A stretch of 43,774 nucleotides of DNA, from contig JAFWVX010000026.1 of assembly GCA_017523785.1 (NCBI GenBank), forward strand, positions 1 to 43,774, read 5' to 3'. Below, one piece after another: positions 16,077 through 25,263 of this stretch. Position 1 is the stretch's first letter. Each line of letters begins with the position of its first letter. Source of the stretch: Lachnospiraceae bacterium (GTDB lineage Bacteria; Bacillota; Clostridia; Lachnospirales; Lachnospiraceae). The notes under the pieces are model-generated. The model ran no database searches, was not told where the DNA came from, and saw nothing but the letters and a program-made list of their open reading frames with translations. The translations under genes and the position numbers were made by a program.

Positions 16077-18183
16077 ATGCTACGAATTGAAGTTTAGTAA
16101 CAAATAAGTCGCGGTTGCTAGTAATCTCAAGTTTGCCATTCATTGAGTTTATAAGGTTTTCAGATATTGAAAGACCGAGCCCAAAGCCTTCAGTAGTTCT
16201 TGATTTGCTACCGCGAACGAATCTATCTTTTAAAGTATCTGGATTAACTTCAAGTTTTTCTTTTTGAATATTCTTTATAGTAACAATTATTTTGCTCTTA
16301 ACTGACTCTAAATCAATATATACTCTTGATTTTTCAAGGGCATATTTGTAGATATTTGAAAATAAGTTTTGGAAAACTCTATATAATTGAGAACTGTCTG
16401 CAAGTATACATACATGGGTAGCAGTGTTATTGTAAACAGTTTTAAGTCCAACTTCTTTGAGTTTTCCTTCAAACTCAGTAATTACCTGTGTTATAAATGC
16501 ATTCAAATCAAGCTTAACCATATCAAGTTCAACATTTCCAGATGTAACCTTGCTATCAAAAATTAAGTCGCTAATTAAATCATTAAGTCTATGTGACTTA
16601 TTAACTATTGCCTCTGAATAGTCTTCAAGACGTTTTATCATTTGCTTTGAAGGATTACTTATTTCTTCTGAAATTAAATTTGTATAGTTGAGTATAGTTG
16701 TAAGAGGTGTTCTTATGTCGTGTGAAACGTTTGCGATAAGTGATGTTCTCATCTCGTTTGACTTGATTTGAACTTGTATTGCTTTATTGAAAGCATTATG
16801 TAGTGCTATTAGATATATTACAAACCCTATAGTGGAAATGAGTATAACAACACCTATAACCAAGATTCTTAGGTCGCTAGTCATTGAAAATAAATATATA
16901 AGATACACGGAGATAATGGCGAATAGAATTATAGGGATAAAGATAAGTGAGAAAAGAACGCCTGGATTTAAATATGAACTGCCGTGTTCTGCACTTTCTT
17001 TTATAGCGACAAGCGATATAGGTGTAAGAGTGTCATTTGCAAATTTAGATGCAAATATTGCTAAAAGAATCACACTTGCACTATATACTGTGAAGATGTA
17101 GAAATACACCTTTACTGGCCCCATATTGTAGTCTATAAACTTTTCTGAATCCAAGTATCTACTTATAGCAAAGAACGATGAAGAAACTATTAGTATATAC
17201 ATTATCATATAAAACTCTGTAGGTAGTACAAATAGTAATTTTCTCGACTCATCAACAGTTTTCTTGGTAGAAAGTATGAATAGGAAAGTAAGGAATAAAG
17301 ATATAATGAATACTATTGACGCATAAATGACTGTTGTGAGAAGGATTGCACATTGGTTCTTTTCATTAGAATACTTTGTGAAAACTTCCTTGAATTCATC
17401 ATCGATAGGATACTTAGTATCTACACTACAATATAAAACGAAAGAACCATCTACAAGCGGATTGCTTGATTTAACATTTTTTAGTGTAGTAGAGTTTATA
17501 TTGTCGATATTTGAACTAATTATATTTTCTTTAGTAGATAAGTATATGAAACATTTGCTGTCGAGCATTTCTTTTGATTTTAGAGTAGTATTACTATATT
17601 CATTTGTTACATTGTCAAACTTATCATAGTAGGTAACTCTATAGGCAAAGTTGCTATTGTTATCAGCGAGTATAAATTTACACTTATAATACTTTGCCAA
17701 TGTATACATAAATTCAGTTAAGAAACTCTCTTCATTAGAAGCACCTGTCTTTGAATTAGAAGGGTAGGTCTTAAACATAAAATTGTATACAGTGTTTTTA
17801 GAGAAAGGCTTTACATTTGACTCGTTGAGTATGTCTACATTGAAGTTTTTGTCAATATAGAGTCCATGTTCAATAGACTCGTCAAGACAATTTTGTATAG
17901 TCCACTTTTTTACACCATTATTTTTATCCACAGACTCTGCTATGGTTAGATTGTAATTTAATTCATTATTGGTCTCAAAGCAGTTCCTTAGAGAAATTAA
18001 AGTAAATATACTACTTATTCTATCTTGTAGTATATCATTAAATTCAGCAGACCTCTCAAATGCTGGCGAACTTAAAATAGTAGTTGCATTCTGTCCTGGA
18101 TATTCCATGTGGAGATAGGATAATGCACTTACTGCAACTAAAGCCGATATTATGTTTATAACTGCGGCGACAAAACGTCTCAT
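16066..18183 (-). CDS. Membrane sensor histidine kinase
   Basis: A 705-residue two-component sensor. An N-terminal transmembrane helix is followed by an extracytoplasmic domain of about 250 residues, then five more predicted transmembrane helices (about 290-475). The cytoplasmic kinase has the phospho-acceptor His in VSHDIRTPLTTILNYTNLI, an N box NLFSNIYKYAL, and a late glycine box TEGFGLGLSISENLI. The start is taken as ATG 18183 (MRRFVAAVINII) because it lies 4 nt after the response-regulator stop with GGAGG upstream. A start at 18225 would overlap that gene. Its place between a response regulator and cell-wall enzymes suggests it senses envelope state (inference). Confidence 0.92.
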   Translation of the reverse strand: MRRFVAAVINIISALVAVSALSYLHMEYPGQNATTILSSPAFERSAEFNDILQDRISSIFTLISLRNCFETNNELNYNLTIAESVDKNNGVKKWTIQNCLDESIEHGLYIDKNFNVDILNESNVKPFSKNTVYNFMFKTYPSNSKTGASNEESFLTEFMYTLAKYYKCKFILADNNSNFAYRVTYYDKFDNVTNEYSNTTLKSKEMLDSKCFIYLSTKENIISSNIDNINSTTLKNVKSSNPLVDGSFVLYCSVDTKYPIDDEFKEVFTKYSNEKNQCAILLTTVIYASIVFIISLFLTFLFILSTKKTVDESRKLLFVLPTEFYMIMYILIVSSSFFAISRYLDSEKFIDYNMGPVKVYFYIFTVYSASVILLAIFASKFANDTLTPISLVAIKESAEHGSSYLNPGVLFSLIFIPIILFAIISVYLIYLFSMTSDLRILVIGVVILISTIGFVIYLIALHNAFNKAIQVQIKSNEMRTSLIANVSHDIRTPLTTILNYTNLISEEISNPSKQMIKRLEDYSEAIVNKSHRLNDLISDLIFDSKVTSGNVELDMVKLDLNAFITQVITEFEGKLKEVGLKTVYNNTATHVCILADSSQLYRVFQNLFSNIYKYALEKSRVYIDLESVKSKIIVTIKNIQKEKLEVNPDTLKDRFVRGSKSRTTEGFGLGLSISENLINSMNGKLEITSNRDLFVTKLQFVAYEE

Positions 18184-18187
18184 ATAA

Positions 18188-18883
18188 CTACAAAGCCTCC
18201 ATTTTATAACCGATTCCCCATACAACCTTTATGTATTTTGGTTCACGAGAATCTTTTTCTATTTTTTCTCTTATATGTCTTATGTGAACTGCAATTGTGT
18301 TTTCTATATTATATGCTTCGCTCTCATTCCAAACTTCTTTATATATGTCATTTGAAGAGAGAACCTTACCAGGATTTTTAATGAAGTAAACTAGGATTTT
18401 ATATTCTATAGGAGTGAGTTTGACTGGCTTGTTTCTAAGAGTAACTATCTTAGTGTCTAAGTCGACTTTTAGATTGCCGGTCTTGTATTGCTTTTTCTGT
18501 TTCTTTTCATCAGTTGAAGAACTTCTCTTTATGATTGATTTAATTCTTGCCTTTAGCTCAAGCATCTCAAAAGGCTTGGTCAAGTAATCGTCACCTCCAA
18601 CACTGAGTCCAGATAACTTATCAGTCAATTCTGACTTGGCACTTAAAAATATTATAGGAACATCACTTGATTCTCTTATCCGTGCAACTGTCTTTAAACC
18701 ATCCTCGCCAGGCATCATTACATCCATGATAACTAAATCTACATGGTTTTTGCCTATCGCTGTAATAGCCTCTTTACCATTTTTGCATTTTATTGTTTTG
18801 TAGCCATCATTTTTGAGCGAGATAGATATAGACTCGCATATGCTCTCTTCGTCATCACAAATGAGTATTTGTTTGCTCTTCAT
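18188..18883 (-). CDS. OmpR/PhoB-family response regulator
   Basis: A 231-residue DNA-binding regulator. The receiver domain has the acidic pair DDEE near residue 10, the phosphorylation Asp in VDLVIMDVMMPGEDG, a Ser/Thr site in IIFLSAKS, and the Lys in DDYLTKPFEMLEL. The C-terminal winged-helix DNA-binding domain shows LTPIEYKILVYFIKNPGKV and IAVHIRHIREKIE, ending VWGIGYKMEAL. GGAGGGATAAATT precedes the ATG. It begins 3 nt after the NlpC/P60 gene and is followed by its kinase, and probably controls wall genes including this operon. Confidence 0.95.
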   Translation of the reverse strand: MKSKQILICDDEESICESISISLKNDGYKTIKCKNGKEAITAIGKNHVDLVIMDVMMPGEDGLKTVARIRESSDVPIIFLSAKSELTDKLSGLSVGGDDYLTKPFEMLELKARIKSIIKRSSSTDEKKQKKQYKTGNLKVDLDTKIVTLRNKPVKLTPIEYKILVYFIKNPGKVLSSNDIYKEVWNESEAYNIENTIAVHIRHIREKIEKDSREPKYIKVVWGIGYKMEAL

Positions 18884-18886
18884 AAT

Positions 18887-20419
18887 TTATCCCTCCGTTA
18901 TTTGTCCGTCGCCGGAAAAAATTCTAAAGCCGATTATAAATCTTTCGCGCCACCATTCGTCTAAGTCTCTATGCACAACCTTTCCGTTTGATGATGACGC
19001 ATCCACTATAGTTTCATTGTCAGAGACAATTCCCATATGGCCGTTTATAACTAATAAATCTCCAGGTATTAAATCTTCAAATTTTTCAACTCTCTCAAAC
19101 TGAGTGCAGAATCTCCAGTTGTAGGTAGTCATATAGTTAATATTTACACCTACTTGGTTTAAGCACCAGAATACAAAGCCAGAACAGTCAAAGGTATTTG
19201 GACCACGACTTCCCCATACATATTTGCTTCCGAGCTTAAGCATTGAAACTTTTAAAAGGTCCTCGACATTTCCAATGTTTTGAGTTTGCTCCAATTTTTT
19301 TTGCATCTCAAGTGTGTTGATTACAAATTGTTTCACAAACTTTATAGGACCTTCTGATGATGGGATAGCTTCTTCGCTATTCAAGGCTCTATTTGTCTCG
19401 CCATTCACAGCACCAGTAACTTCAAGTCCATTATTTTGTTGGAAGAGTGCTACTGCCTGAGCGGTGAATTCACCATAATAACCTTTTGCATTTGCCTCTT
19501 CTAGATAATTTAATTCAACCAATCTATCTTGAACTAGTTTTACATTTCTATTTCTCTGACCGAGAAACATAGAGAAAGGCCTTGCATACTTTGAGTCGAG
19601 TGAGAATTTAGTAGATGGACCTATGAAGCCATCTGATAACTGAGAGTTATTTAATTGGTAAACTCTGACAGCCATCCTAAAGTCATCACCATAGAAACCA
19701 TTGCACTCGCCAAAATAGTAGCCAAGGTCTCTAAGTTTTATTTGGTAAGTTTTTATAATGCTTGGGTCAGATTTATTTGTGATAGTATATGCCTTTACAT
19801 TTTCACTATATAAAAAGTTTAATGTCCGTATGTCTATAACACCTGTCTGAGTGAGATTGTTGCTCTTTTGCATTTCCCTAACCGCCGCCTCGGTTTTCTT
19901 GCCGAAGAAGCCATTTACATCATCCTCATATAATAGGTAACTTAGCTCGTAAAGTTGTTGCTGCAACACTTTTATGTCGTCTCCTTGGTAGCCTCTTTTA
20001 ACTTCATATGTAGGAGCATTTTTCGCCATGAGCTCAGAATAGACTTCTAAACTACATACACCATCAATAGGGAAACCTAGCTGGCGCTCAAATTTTTTGA
20101 TTGCATCTTCTGTAGAGTCACCAAAGTATGATGTTGCCTTGTCTTCCTCCATAAATCCCAATTCCATAAGTCGCGACTGAATAGTAGTGACTATTTGGTG
20201 CTCAGAACCTTTTTTTATTGGCGCAGGAATTAATGAGTTAGAGTCCATCTTGGAAATGCTGTCAATATCAAGTACATTAGTTTTATCTATAGAGACTATA
20301 GGTATTCTCACCGAGTCCTTTTGAATATCAGAATAAAACACGCCATTTTGGCATGCAAAAATCATTGAGCTTGCAAATGAGCAAGCAAAAAGAACTAGCT
20401 TTTTATTGAAATATCTCAT
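18887..20419 (-). CDS. NlpC/P60 endopeptidase with four peptidoglycan-binding repeats
   Basis: A 510-residue secreted wall hydrolase. The N-terminus MRYFNKKLVLFACSFASS ends in IFAC, an imperfect lipobox, so it is exported and may be lipid-anchored. Four PG_binding_1 units follow, each with an L-x-x-LGY/ELxYL helix and a G-x-x-T/F-x-x-A-V turn (IQSRLMELGF, LQQQLYELSY, YQIKLRDLGY, VQDRLVELNY). The C-terminal NlpC/P60 domain has the catalytic Cys in FDCSGFVFWCLN and His in GHMGIVSD; it cuts stem-peptide bonds. The start at 20419 follows from the signal peptide and from a promoter that places transcription initiation exactly there. It is the first gene of the operon. Confidence 0.93.
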   Translation of the reverse strand: MRYFNKKLVLFACSFASSMIFACQNGVFYSDIQKDSVRIPIVSIDKTNVLDIDSISKMDSNSLIPAPIKKGSEHQIVTTIQSRLMELGFMEEDKATSYFGDSTEDAIKKFERQLGFPIDGVCSLEVYSELMAKNAPTYEVKRGYQGDDIKVLQQQLYELSYLLYEDDVNGFFGKKTEAAVREMQKSNNLTQTGVIDIRTLNFLYSENVKAYTITNKSDPSIIKTYQIKLRDLGYYFGECNGFYGDDFRMAVRVYQLNNSQLSDGFIGPSTKFSLDSKYARPFSMFLGQRNRNVKLVQDRLVELNYLEEANAKGYYGEFTAQAVALFQQNNGLEVTGAVNGETNRALNSEEAIPSSEGPIKFVKQFVINTLEMQKKLEQTQNIGNVEDLLKVSMLKLGSKYVWGSRGPNTFDCSGFVFWCLNQVGVNINYMTTYNWRFCTQFERVEKFEDLIPGDLLVINGHMGIVSDNETIVDASSSNGKVVHRDLDEWWRERFIIGFRIFSGDGQITEG

Positions 20420-20425
20420 ACAAAA

Positions 20426-20454
20426 ATTATACTCTAAATGAGCCATTTTTTCAA
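20426..20454 (-). promoter_or_regulatory. Leaderless promoter of the envelope operon
   Basis: On the minus strand, TTGAAA (20454-20449), a 17-bp spacer, and a perfect TATAAT (20431-20426) are followed by TTTTGT and then ATG. The expected start site, 7 nt after the -10 box, is the A of the ATG at 20419. No ribosome site is present. This supports a leaderless mRNA. Confidence 0.82.
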
Positions 20455-20498
20455 TAATTAAGAAGGCCCTAAATCGCCTTAAAATGCTTAATTTTACT

Positions 20499-20526
20499 TG
20501 TATTTTGGGCAAAAATACTTTATACT
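20499..20526 (+). promoter_or_regulatory. Promoter of cdaA, probably leaderless
   Basis: TTGTAT (20499-20504) and TATACT (20521-20526) are separated by 16 bp. The start site is expected near 20532-20535, where GTGATG (20532-20537) lies. No ribosome site precedes either start codon. It diverges from the envelope-operon promoter, with the -35 boxes about 45 bp apart. Confidence 0.65.
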
Positions 20527-20534
20527 ACTTAGTG

Positions 20535-21416
20535 ATGTATTTAGAAATTGATATAATTGAAAAACTGAAAAATGGGGTCAATGTATTTACCACCTTGAGT
20601 TTTTTTGAGTGGATTTCTGCCCTCGTAGAAATTTTTATTATTACTTTCATAATATATAAAGTTTTGATGTGGTTAAAGAATACAAGAGCCTGGGCACTTT
20701 TAAGAGGAATAATCGTAATTGGAATTTTTGCATTGCTCGCATATATTTTCAATTTTAAAGTTATACTTTTTATCTTACAATCATTGTCATACATCGCAAT
20801 ACTTGCATTGATTATCGTGTTCCAAGATGATATGAGATCTGGACTTGAACATCTTGGTCGTCAAAAAGTTTTTTCTAAATTGCTCCCAGATATAAAACTT
20901 ACAAAAGTAATTAGCAAAGAAAGCATTCAAGAAATAGTTGAAGCTGTCTTTAGTATGAGTGAAGTAAAGACAGGAGCACTTATTGTCATAGAACAAAATG
21001 TTACATTGGAAGAATGTGAGAGAACAGGAATTGCTGTCAACGGAGAAATTACAAAACAATTATTGATAAATATTTTTGAAAAGAACACTCCGCTTCACGA
21101 TGGCGCAGTGCTCATAGTTGGTGATGTTGTTAAGGCAGCAACTTGTTATCTACCACTATCTCATAATCATAGCATTTCAAAAGATTTGGGAACTAGACAT
21201 AGAGCAGCACTTGGTATATCAGAAATTTCTGATTCTATAACTGTAGTTGTGTCTGAAGAGACTGGAAATGTTTCTTTATGCCACACCGGAAAACTAAATC
21301 TGATGAAAGATGAAAGAGAGTTGTTAAAAGAATTAATGGATTTGATATATGGCCACGAAGAGACTGTGACTGAAGACAAAAATGTATTGAATACCATGAA
21401 AGGTTGGTTTAAGTAG
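20535..21416 (+). CDS. cdaA: Diadenylate cyclase CdaA
   Basis: Makes cyclic di-AMP from two ATP at the membrane. Cyclic di-AMP controls potassium and osmolyte balance and indirectly wall strength. Three N-terminal transmembrane helices (about 28-46, 53-72, 74-97) precede the DAC domain with its two signature motifs, DGA at 189-191 (PLHDGAVLI) and RHR at 221-223 (GTRHRAALG). The 293-residue length is normal. The start is ATG 20535 or the adjacent in-frame GTG 20532; both lack a ribosome site and fall at the predicted transcription start. An extension to 20484 would run through the promoter. cdaR follows directly, as is usual. Confidence 0.95.
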   Translation: MYLEIDIIEKLKNGVNVFTTLSFFEWISALVEIFIITFIIYKVLMWLKNTRAWALLRGIIVIGIFALLAYIFNFKVILFILQSLSYIAILALIIVFQDDMRSGLEHLGRQKVFSKLLPDIKLTKVISKESIQEIVEAVFSMSEVKTGALIVIEQNVTLEECERTGIAVNGEITKQLLINIFEKNTPLHDGAVLIVGDVVKAATCYLPLSHNHSISKDLGTRHRAALGISEISDSITVVVSEETGNVSLCHTGKLNLMKDERELLKELMDLIYGHEETVTEDKNVLNTMKGWFK

Positions 21417-22466
21417 ATGAAAAGTATAAGTGCCAATCTTTCAATGAAATTATTGAGTTTAGCCATAGCAGCAATGCTGTGGGCATTAATAATGAATATA
21501 ATTAATCCACTTGTTAATGGATTTGTTAATATACCTATAACAGTCGAAAATGAATCATATGCCTTAGAGCAAGACAAAACTTATACCATACTAGATTCTA
21601 AAACTGTGAGAGTGACTTATAAGGTCAACTCAAATATGCAGACAAGTATTAAGCAAAGCGATTTCAAAGTTTATGTTGATTTAAATGATTTGGCATATAC
21701 AGAGCAACTTCCAGTTCGTTATGAGGTATTGAATAATGAAGTTGATGCCATGATAAGTAATATACAGGTTGAGCCATCGACAGTGCATGTAGTGCTTGAT
21801 GATGTATCTAGAAATGAGTTTAGAATTCAATATGATATCTTAGGAAATATTGGTCCTGGACACAGCATAGGTAGTGTCATCCTAAGTCCAAATATAGTTT
21901 ATGTTGCTGGTAGCAATGCAATGATAGGAAATATAGGTCGAGTATCTATTGACATTCCTGTCAAGAATAATGAGGAGACATTCTCAGGTGTTGCAAAGTT
22001 GAAAGTATTTGCAAAAGATGGAAGCCTCGTTCCAAATGAAGAATTGAAGTTTAGCTCAGAAGAGATAGGATACTCTGTCGTTGTCTACTCAAGAGCAAAT
22101 GTTTCTCTAAATGCTGTGGTAGAGGGAAGTGTAGGAAACGGCTACTCATATGCAGGTGCACATGTTTATCCAAGCAATATCATGATTGATGGACCAAGAA
22201 GTGTAATTCAAAACATTTACACAATTGATTTGCCTGTAATTAATATAGAAGGATTGAGTGGCAACCAAGAATATGTATATCAGATTTCAGAGATTCTACC
22301 TATAGGTATCACAAGTAACACTAGTGAAGTTGTAGTAAATGTCATTGTAAATGACAATGTCCTCAATAGACCAAAGACATCAAGAACTGATGTGGGGCCT
22401 CATGTTGATGAGCCAGAAGGAGAGAGTGAGGAATCGGAATCTGAAAGTCAAACTGATAGTGAATAG
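21417..22466 (+). CDS. cdaR: CdaR-type YbbR-domain protein
   Basis: Regulator of CdaA. It has one N-terminal transmembrane helix (MKLLSLAIAAMLWALIMNII) and an extracytoplasmic part of three to four YbbR repeats: INPLVNGFVNIPITVENESY, then units around SNIQVEPSTVHVVLDD, GSVILSPNIVYVAGS, and AGAHVYPSNIMIDGP. The tail is acidic and Ser-rich (EGESEESESESQTDSE). The ATG follows the cdaA stop with no gap, so the two are translated together. In many Firmicutes glmM comes next in this operon; here a polymerase-like membrane gene takes that place. Confidence 0.93.
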   Translation: MKSISANLSMKLLSLAIAAMLWALIMNIINPLVNGFVNIPITVENESYALEQDKTYTILDSKTVRVTYKVNSNMQTSIKQSDFKVYVDLNDLAYTEQLPVRYEVLNNEVDAMISNIQVEPSTVHVVLDDVSRNEFRIQYDILGNIGPGHSIGSVILSPNIVYVAGSNAMIGNIGRVSIDIPVKNNEETFSGVAKLKVFAKDGSLVPNEELKFSSEEIGYSVVVYSRANVSLNAVVEGSVGNGYSYAGAHVYPSNIMIDGPRSVIQNIYTIDLPVINIEGLSGNQEYVYQISEILPIGITSNTSEVVVNVIVNDNVLNRPKTSRTDVGPHVDEPEGESEESESESQTDSE

Positions 22467-22474
22467 TATCTAAT

Positions 22475-23890
22475 ATGTTATTGATATATACAATTTTATA
22501 TTTTGTTAGCATGATGCTTTACTACTTAAAACAAGAAATTATAGCAAGTGTGATTATGATATCGCTTGCTATATTTTTATATGTATCAGAAACGAGAGTA
22601 TATAAAAGAATAATAAATGTGAGAGGACTTTTTGCACTTGGTTTTATAGGTGGTTTTGGCTTATCGCTATTAAAACTTAGCAAACTTTCGCAGGAGTATA
22701 ACATCATAACTTTCCTCGCCATATACATATCTTATTTTTCGTTGTATCTAGGTGTGTATTTAGAAGGAAGAAATAAAAAACTAGACAATCTAAATAGAAA
22801 GGTGAGATTGGAAAAGAAAGATACACTTTTCACTTCGCAAGAAATATTATTGATAGTTTTATTTGTAATCACACTTGCTTCATTTGTAATTGAAGCAATA
22901 ATACTCAAATTCATACCAGTGTTTACACTTGCCACTCCACATGCTTACTCAAGCTTTCATGTATTTATGCTACATTATATAACTACCTTCTATTCTTTTA
23001 TACCATGTTTTGCAATTTGTAATTATTATATAGAGCCTGAGAGAAAACAGAGTAAGGTATTTGTGATAGTGTCATTTGTATATGTGATTATAATGTCTCT
23101 ACTTTTGGTATCTAGGTCACAGTTGATTTTAAGCTTAGTTCTATCTTTATTTATAGTGGTAATCTATAAAACTAAAACTCTAAAGAAGATTGTATTTAAT
23201 AAAAAGAATATATTTATGATAGTTGCATCAATGCTATTGTTTTTAGTTTTATACATGGCGATAACTATTAGCCGTGCCCACAATGTAGAGTATTTGAATG
23301 GTATTTTTGAAATGAAGAATGAGAAGATGCCAATTTTTATAACTCAGCCATATATGTATGTGGCACATAATTTTGAAAATCTTAACTATATGATAAATAA
23401 TATTTTTAGATTTTCATTTGGTAGAAGAATGTTATATCCATTTTTTACTTTGACCTTTGTAAAAAAGTTTTTCCCAATAGTTGTAGATGCACCATATTAT
23501 ATAATAAAAGAAGAGTTATCGACGGTGACTATCATTTATGATGCCTATTATGACTTTGGTCTTGTTGGTGTTGCCATATTTTGCTTTTTGCTAGGTTATA
23601 TTGGAAAGAAGTTAGAAGATAGAGCATATAAGATATTTGAGGAAGAGCAATATAAAAATAATTACATTTTGATTATATTCTCGCTATTTTGTTATTATAT
23701 GTTTTTCTCATTTTTTCAAACATATTTTAGTTTGACAGATACTTGGGTATATATTATTATATTATCAATGATTATACTATTATTTCAGATGACAAAGAGT
23801 GCTAATACTAAATCAGCAATAAATGCAAGCAATAAAAATTTGAATAGCAGAAAGAGATTAGACTTAAATGAAGAAAAGGAGGGAATATGA
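22475..23890 (+). CDS. Polytopic membrane protein, O-antigen polymerase-like
   Basis: A 471-residue protein with about 11 transmembrane segments and a long loop after residue 260. Its layout, with an RSQLILSLVLSLFIVVIYKTK segment and a C-terminal loop with FGRRMLYPFFT, resembles oligosaccharide repeat-unit (Wzy/EpsG-like) polymerases. I do not see a decisive motif, so the assignment is tentative. It would act in assembly of a surface polysaccharide. It begins 8 nt after cdaR without a good ribosome site, and its end overlaps the next gene by 4 nt (ATGA). Confidence 0.6.
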   Translation: MLLIYTILYFVSMMLYYLKQEIIASVIMISLAIFLYVSETRVYKRIINVRGLFALGFIGGFGLSLLKLSKLSQEYNIITFLAIYISYFSLYLGVYLEGRNKKLDNLNRKVRLEKKDTLFTSQEILLIVLFVITLASFVIEAIILKFIPVFTLATPHAYSSFHVFMLHYITTFYSFIPCFAICNYYIEPERKQSKVFVIVSFVYVIIMSLLLVSRSQLILSLVLSLFIVVIYKTKTLKKIVFNKKNIFMIVASMLLFLVLYMAITISRAHNVEYLNGIFEMKNEKMPIFITQPYMYVAHNFENLNYMINNIFRFSFGRRMLYPFFTLTFVKKFFPIVVDAPYYIIKEELSTVTIIYDAYYDFGLVGVAIFCFLLGYIGKKLEDRAYKIFEEEQYKNNYILIIFSLFCYYMFFSFFQTYFSLTDTWVYIIILSMIILLFQMTKSANTKSAINASNKNLNSRKRLDLNEEKEGI

Positions 23891-25254
23891 AAAGAAGAAT
23901 TTATTTAATTGTTGCTGTGTTAATATGCATTGTTAACTTATTTTCTTGTGGAAAGAAAGAGAGCGTAAAGGAAACCCAGGTAACAACAGAGACAACAAAA
24001 GTTGCTGTTGAGACTACAACTAAACAAAAAGAAATTGAGAAGGAGTTAAACCCTGAAATTAAAGTAGCAACAAAAGAGGTTGATAAAAAAACTTCTTATA
24101 ATGTAGTTGAGTTTGGAAAGTATGATATGGAGGTTGGATATTCTGGACCAATTGAATGGCTTGTGGTTGATAGGAATGCTGATTCATATTTGCTTGTGAG
24201 TAGATATATACTTGATTGCAAAAACTATAATAATTCTGACAAGGAAGTAACATGGGATGATGCCACACTTAATGAGTGGCTAAATAATTATTTTTTAAAT
24301 AGTGCATTTTCAAGTGATGAGATTGCATATATGAATTATGTAAAAGAATTTGGATTGGCTGGAAATGCAAAAGTATCACTCTTAAATATAGCTGCCTGCG
24401 ATAAGTATTTTGGTAGAGAAGATGTTGAGAAGAGAAATTATAAGCTTTCTGCAAAGGCGACCACTTGGGCTAAAACAAATTGGCAAGAAACTGTAGAAGC
24501 AGAGAATTCAGAATACTATGATTGCGGTTCATTTTATCTTACAGACAATGGAACCACAGACAGAAAAGCAGTGTGGGTTGGTCAATATGGACATATATAT
24601 AGAGAAGGTCAAGCTGTTAAGCTTGAACATGGTGATGGTGTAAGACCTGTTTTAGTTGTGAAGAAAGAATTATTTGAAACAGAACAAAACATAGTGAGAG
24701 AAGAAACATCAGTGTCTACAAAAGGCGGTGCTGATGAAACAAAGACTACTATAATATCAAGTAATGCAGCATATACTAATATCGCTAAAGAAAAACATCA
24801 AAGTCTTGCAGTGCCATCAAGTGAAAAGAATGTTATAGATTTAAGTGGCTGGGAGTATGGAAGAACTCCAATCACCTGGATATATGTTGCTCCTAATACA
24901 CAAATAATTAGCAATAATAGTCCAAATAGGTCAGCTAACTTTGGATATAAACTTTCTGCATCATCAGGAGAAAAAGGTTGTTACATGACTATTTTCTCTA
25001 AGGGTGAATCTCATGGTGCTGACTGGGATGGAAGATTTTACTGTTTTGAAGACTATAAGAAAACAGAGCCTGAAGATATGATGTTTGACACAAAGTTTGA
25101 AGATTTGAAATATGGTGAGTATAATATAAAAGAACTTTTGTCAAAGAGATATAAGATAGAAGAAGTGTCAGATGGAGTTATAAAGGCAAATGGTACATAT
25201 GTAAATGTTATATATGTGAGTGAACTTGATGATATAATTGAATCAATGAAATAG
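23887..25254 (+). CDS. DUF6273-containing lipoprotein
   Basis: A 455-residue exported lipoprotein with signal segment and lipobox LFSC at about residues 18-21, then a Thr/Lys-rich linker. Residues about 70-260 match the DUF6273 pattern common in Lachnospiraceae surface proteins: VEFGKYDMEV, PIEWLVVDR, YLLVSRYILDCKNYN, VTWDDATLNEWLNNYFLNSA, AFSSDEIAYM, and a final GDGVRPVLVV. These folds resemble formylglycine-enzyme-like or lectin modules, but no activity is known. A second, unidentified C-terminal region (about 315-455) starts NVIDLSGWEYGRTPITWIYV. GGAGGG lies 4 nt before the ATG. Confidence 0.8.
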   Translation: MKRRIYLIVAVLICIVNLFSCGKKESVKETQVTTETTKVAVETTTKQKEIEKELNPEIKVATKEVDKKTSYNVVEFGKYDMEVGYSGPIEWLVVDRNADSYLLVSRYILDCKNYNNSDKEVTWDDATLNEWLNNYFLNSAFSSDEIAYMNYVKEFGLAGNAKVSLLNIAACDKYFGREDVEKRNYKLSAKATTWAKTNWQETVEAENSEYYDCGSFYLTDNGTTDRKAVWVGQYGHIYREGQAVKLEHGDGVRPVLVVKKELFETEQNIVREETSVSTKGGADETKTTIISSNAAYTNIAKEKHQSLAVPSSEKNVIDLSGWEYGRTPITWIYVAPNTQIISNNSPNRSANFGYKLSASSGEKGCYMTIFSKGESHGADWDGRFYCFEDYKKTEPEDMMFDTKFEDLKYGEYNIKELLSKRYKIEEVSDGVIKANGTYVNVIYVSELDDIIESMK

Positions 25255-25263
25255 AGGATGCAA

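Noticed and set aside
24059..24454. Two open frames on the minus strand
   Set aside because: They lie wholly within the DUF6273 lipoprotein gene, are composed of His/Gln/Tyr runs typical of antisense shadows, and have no ribosome sites.
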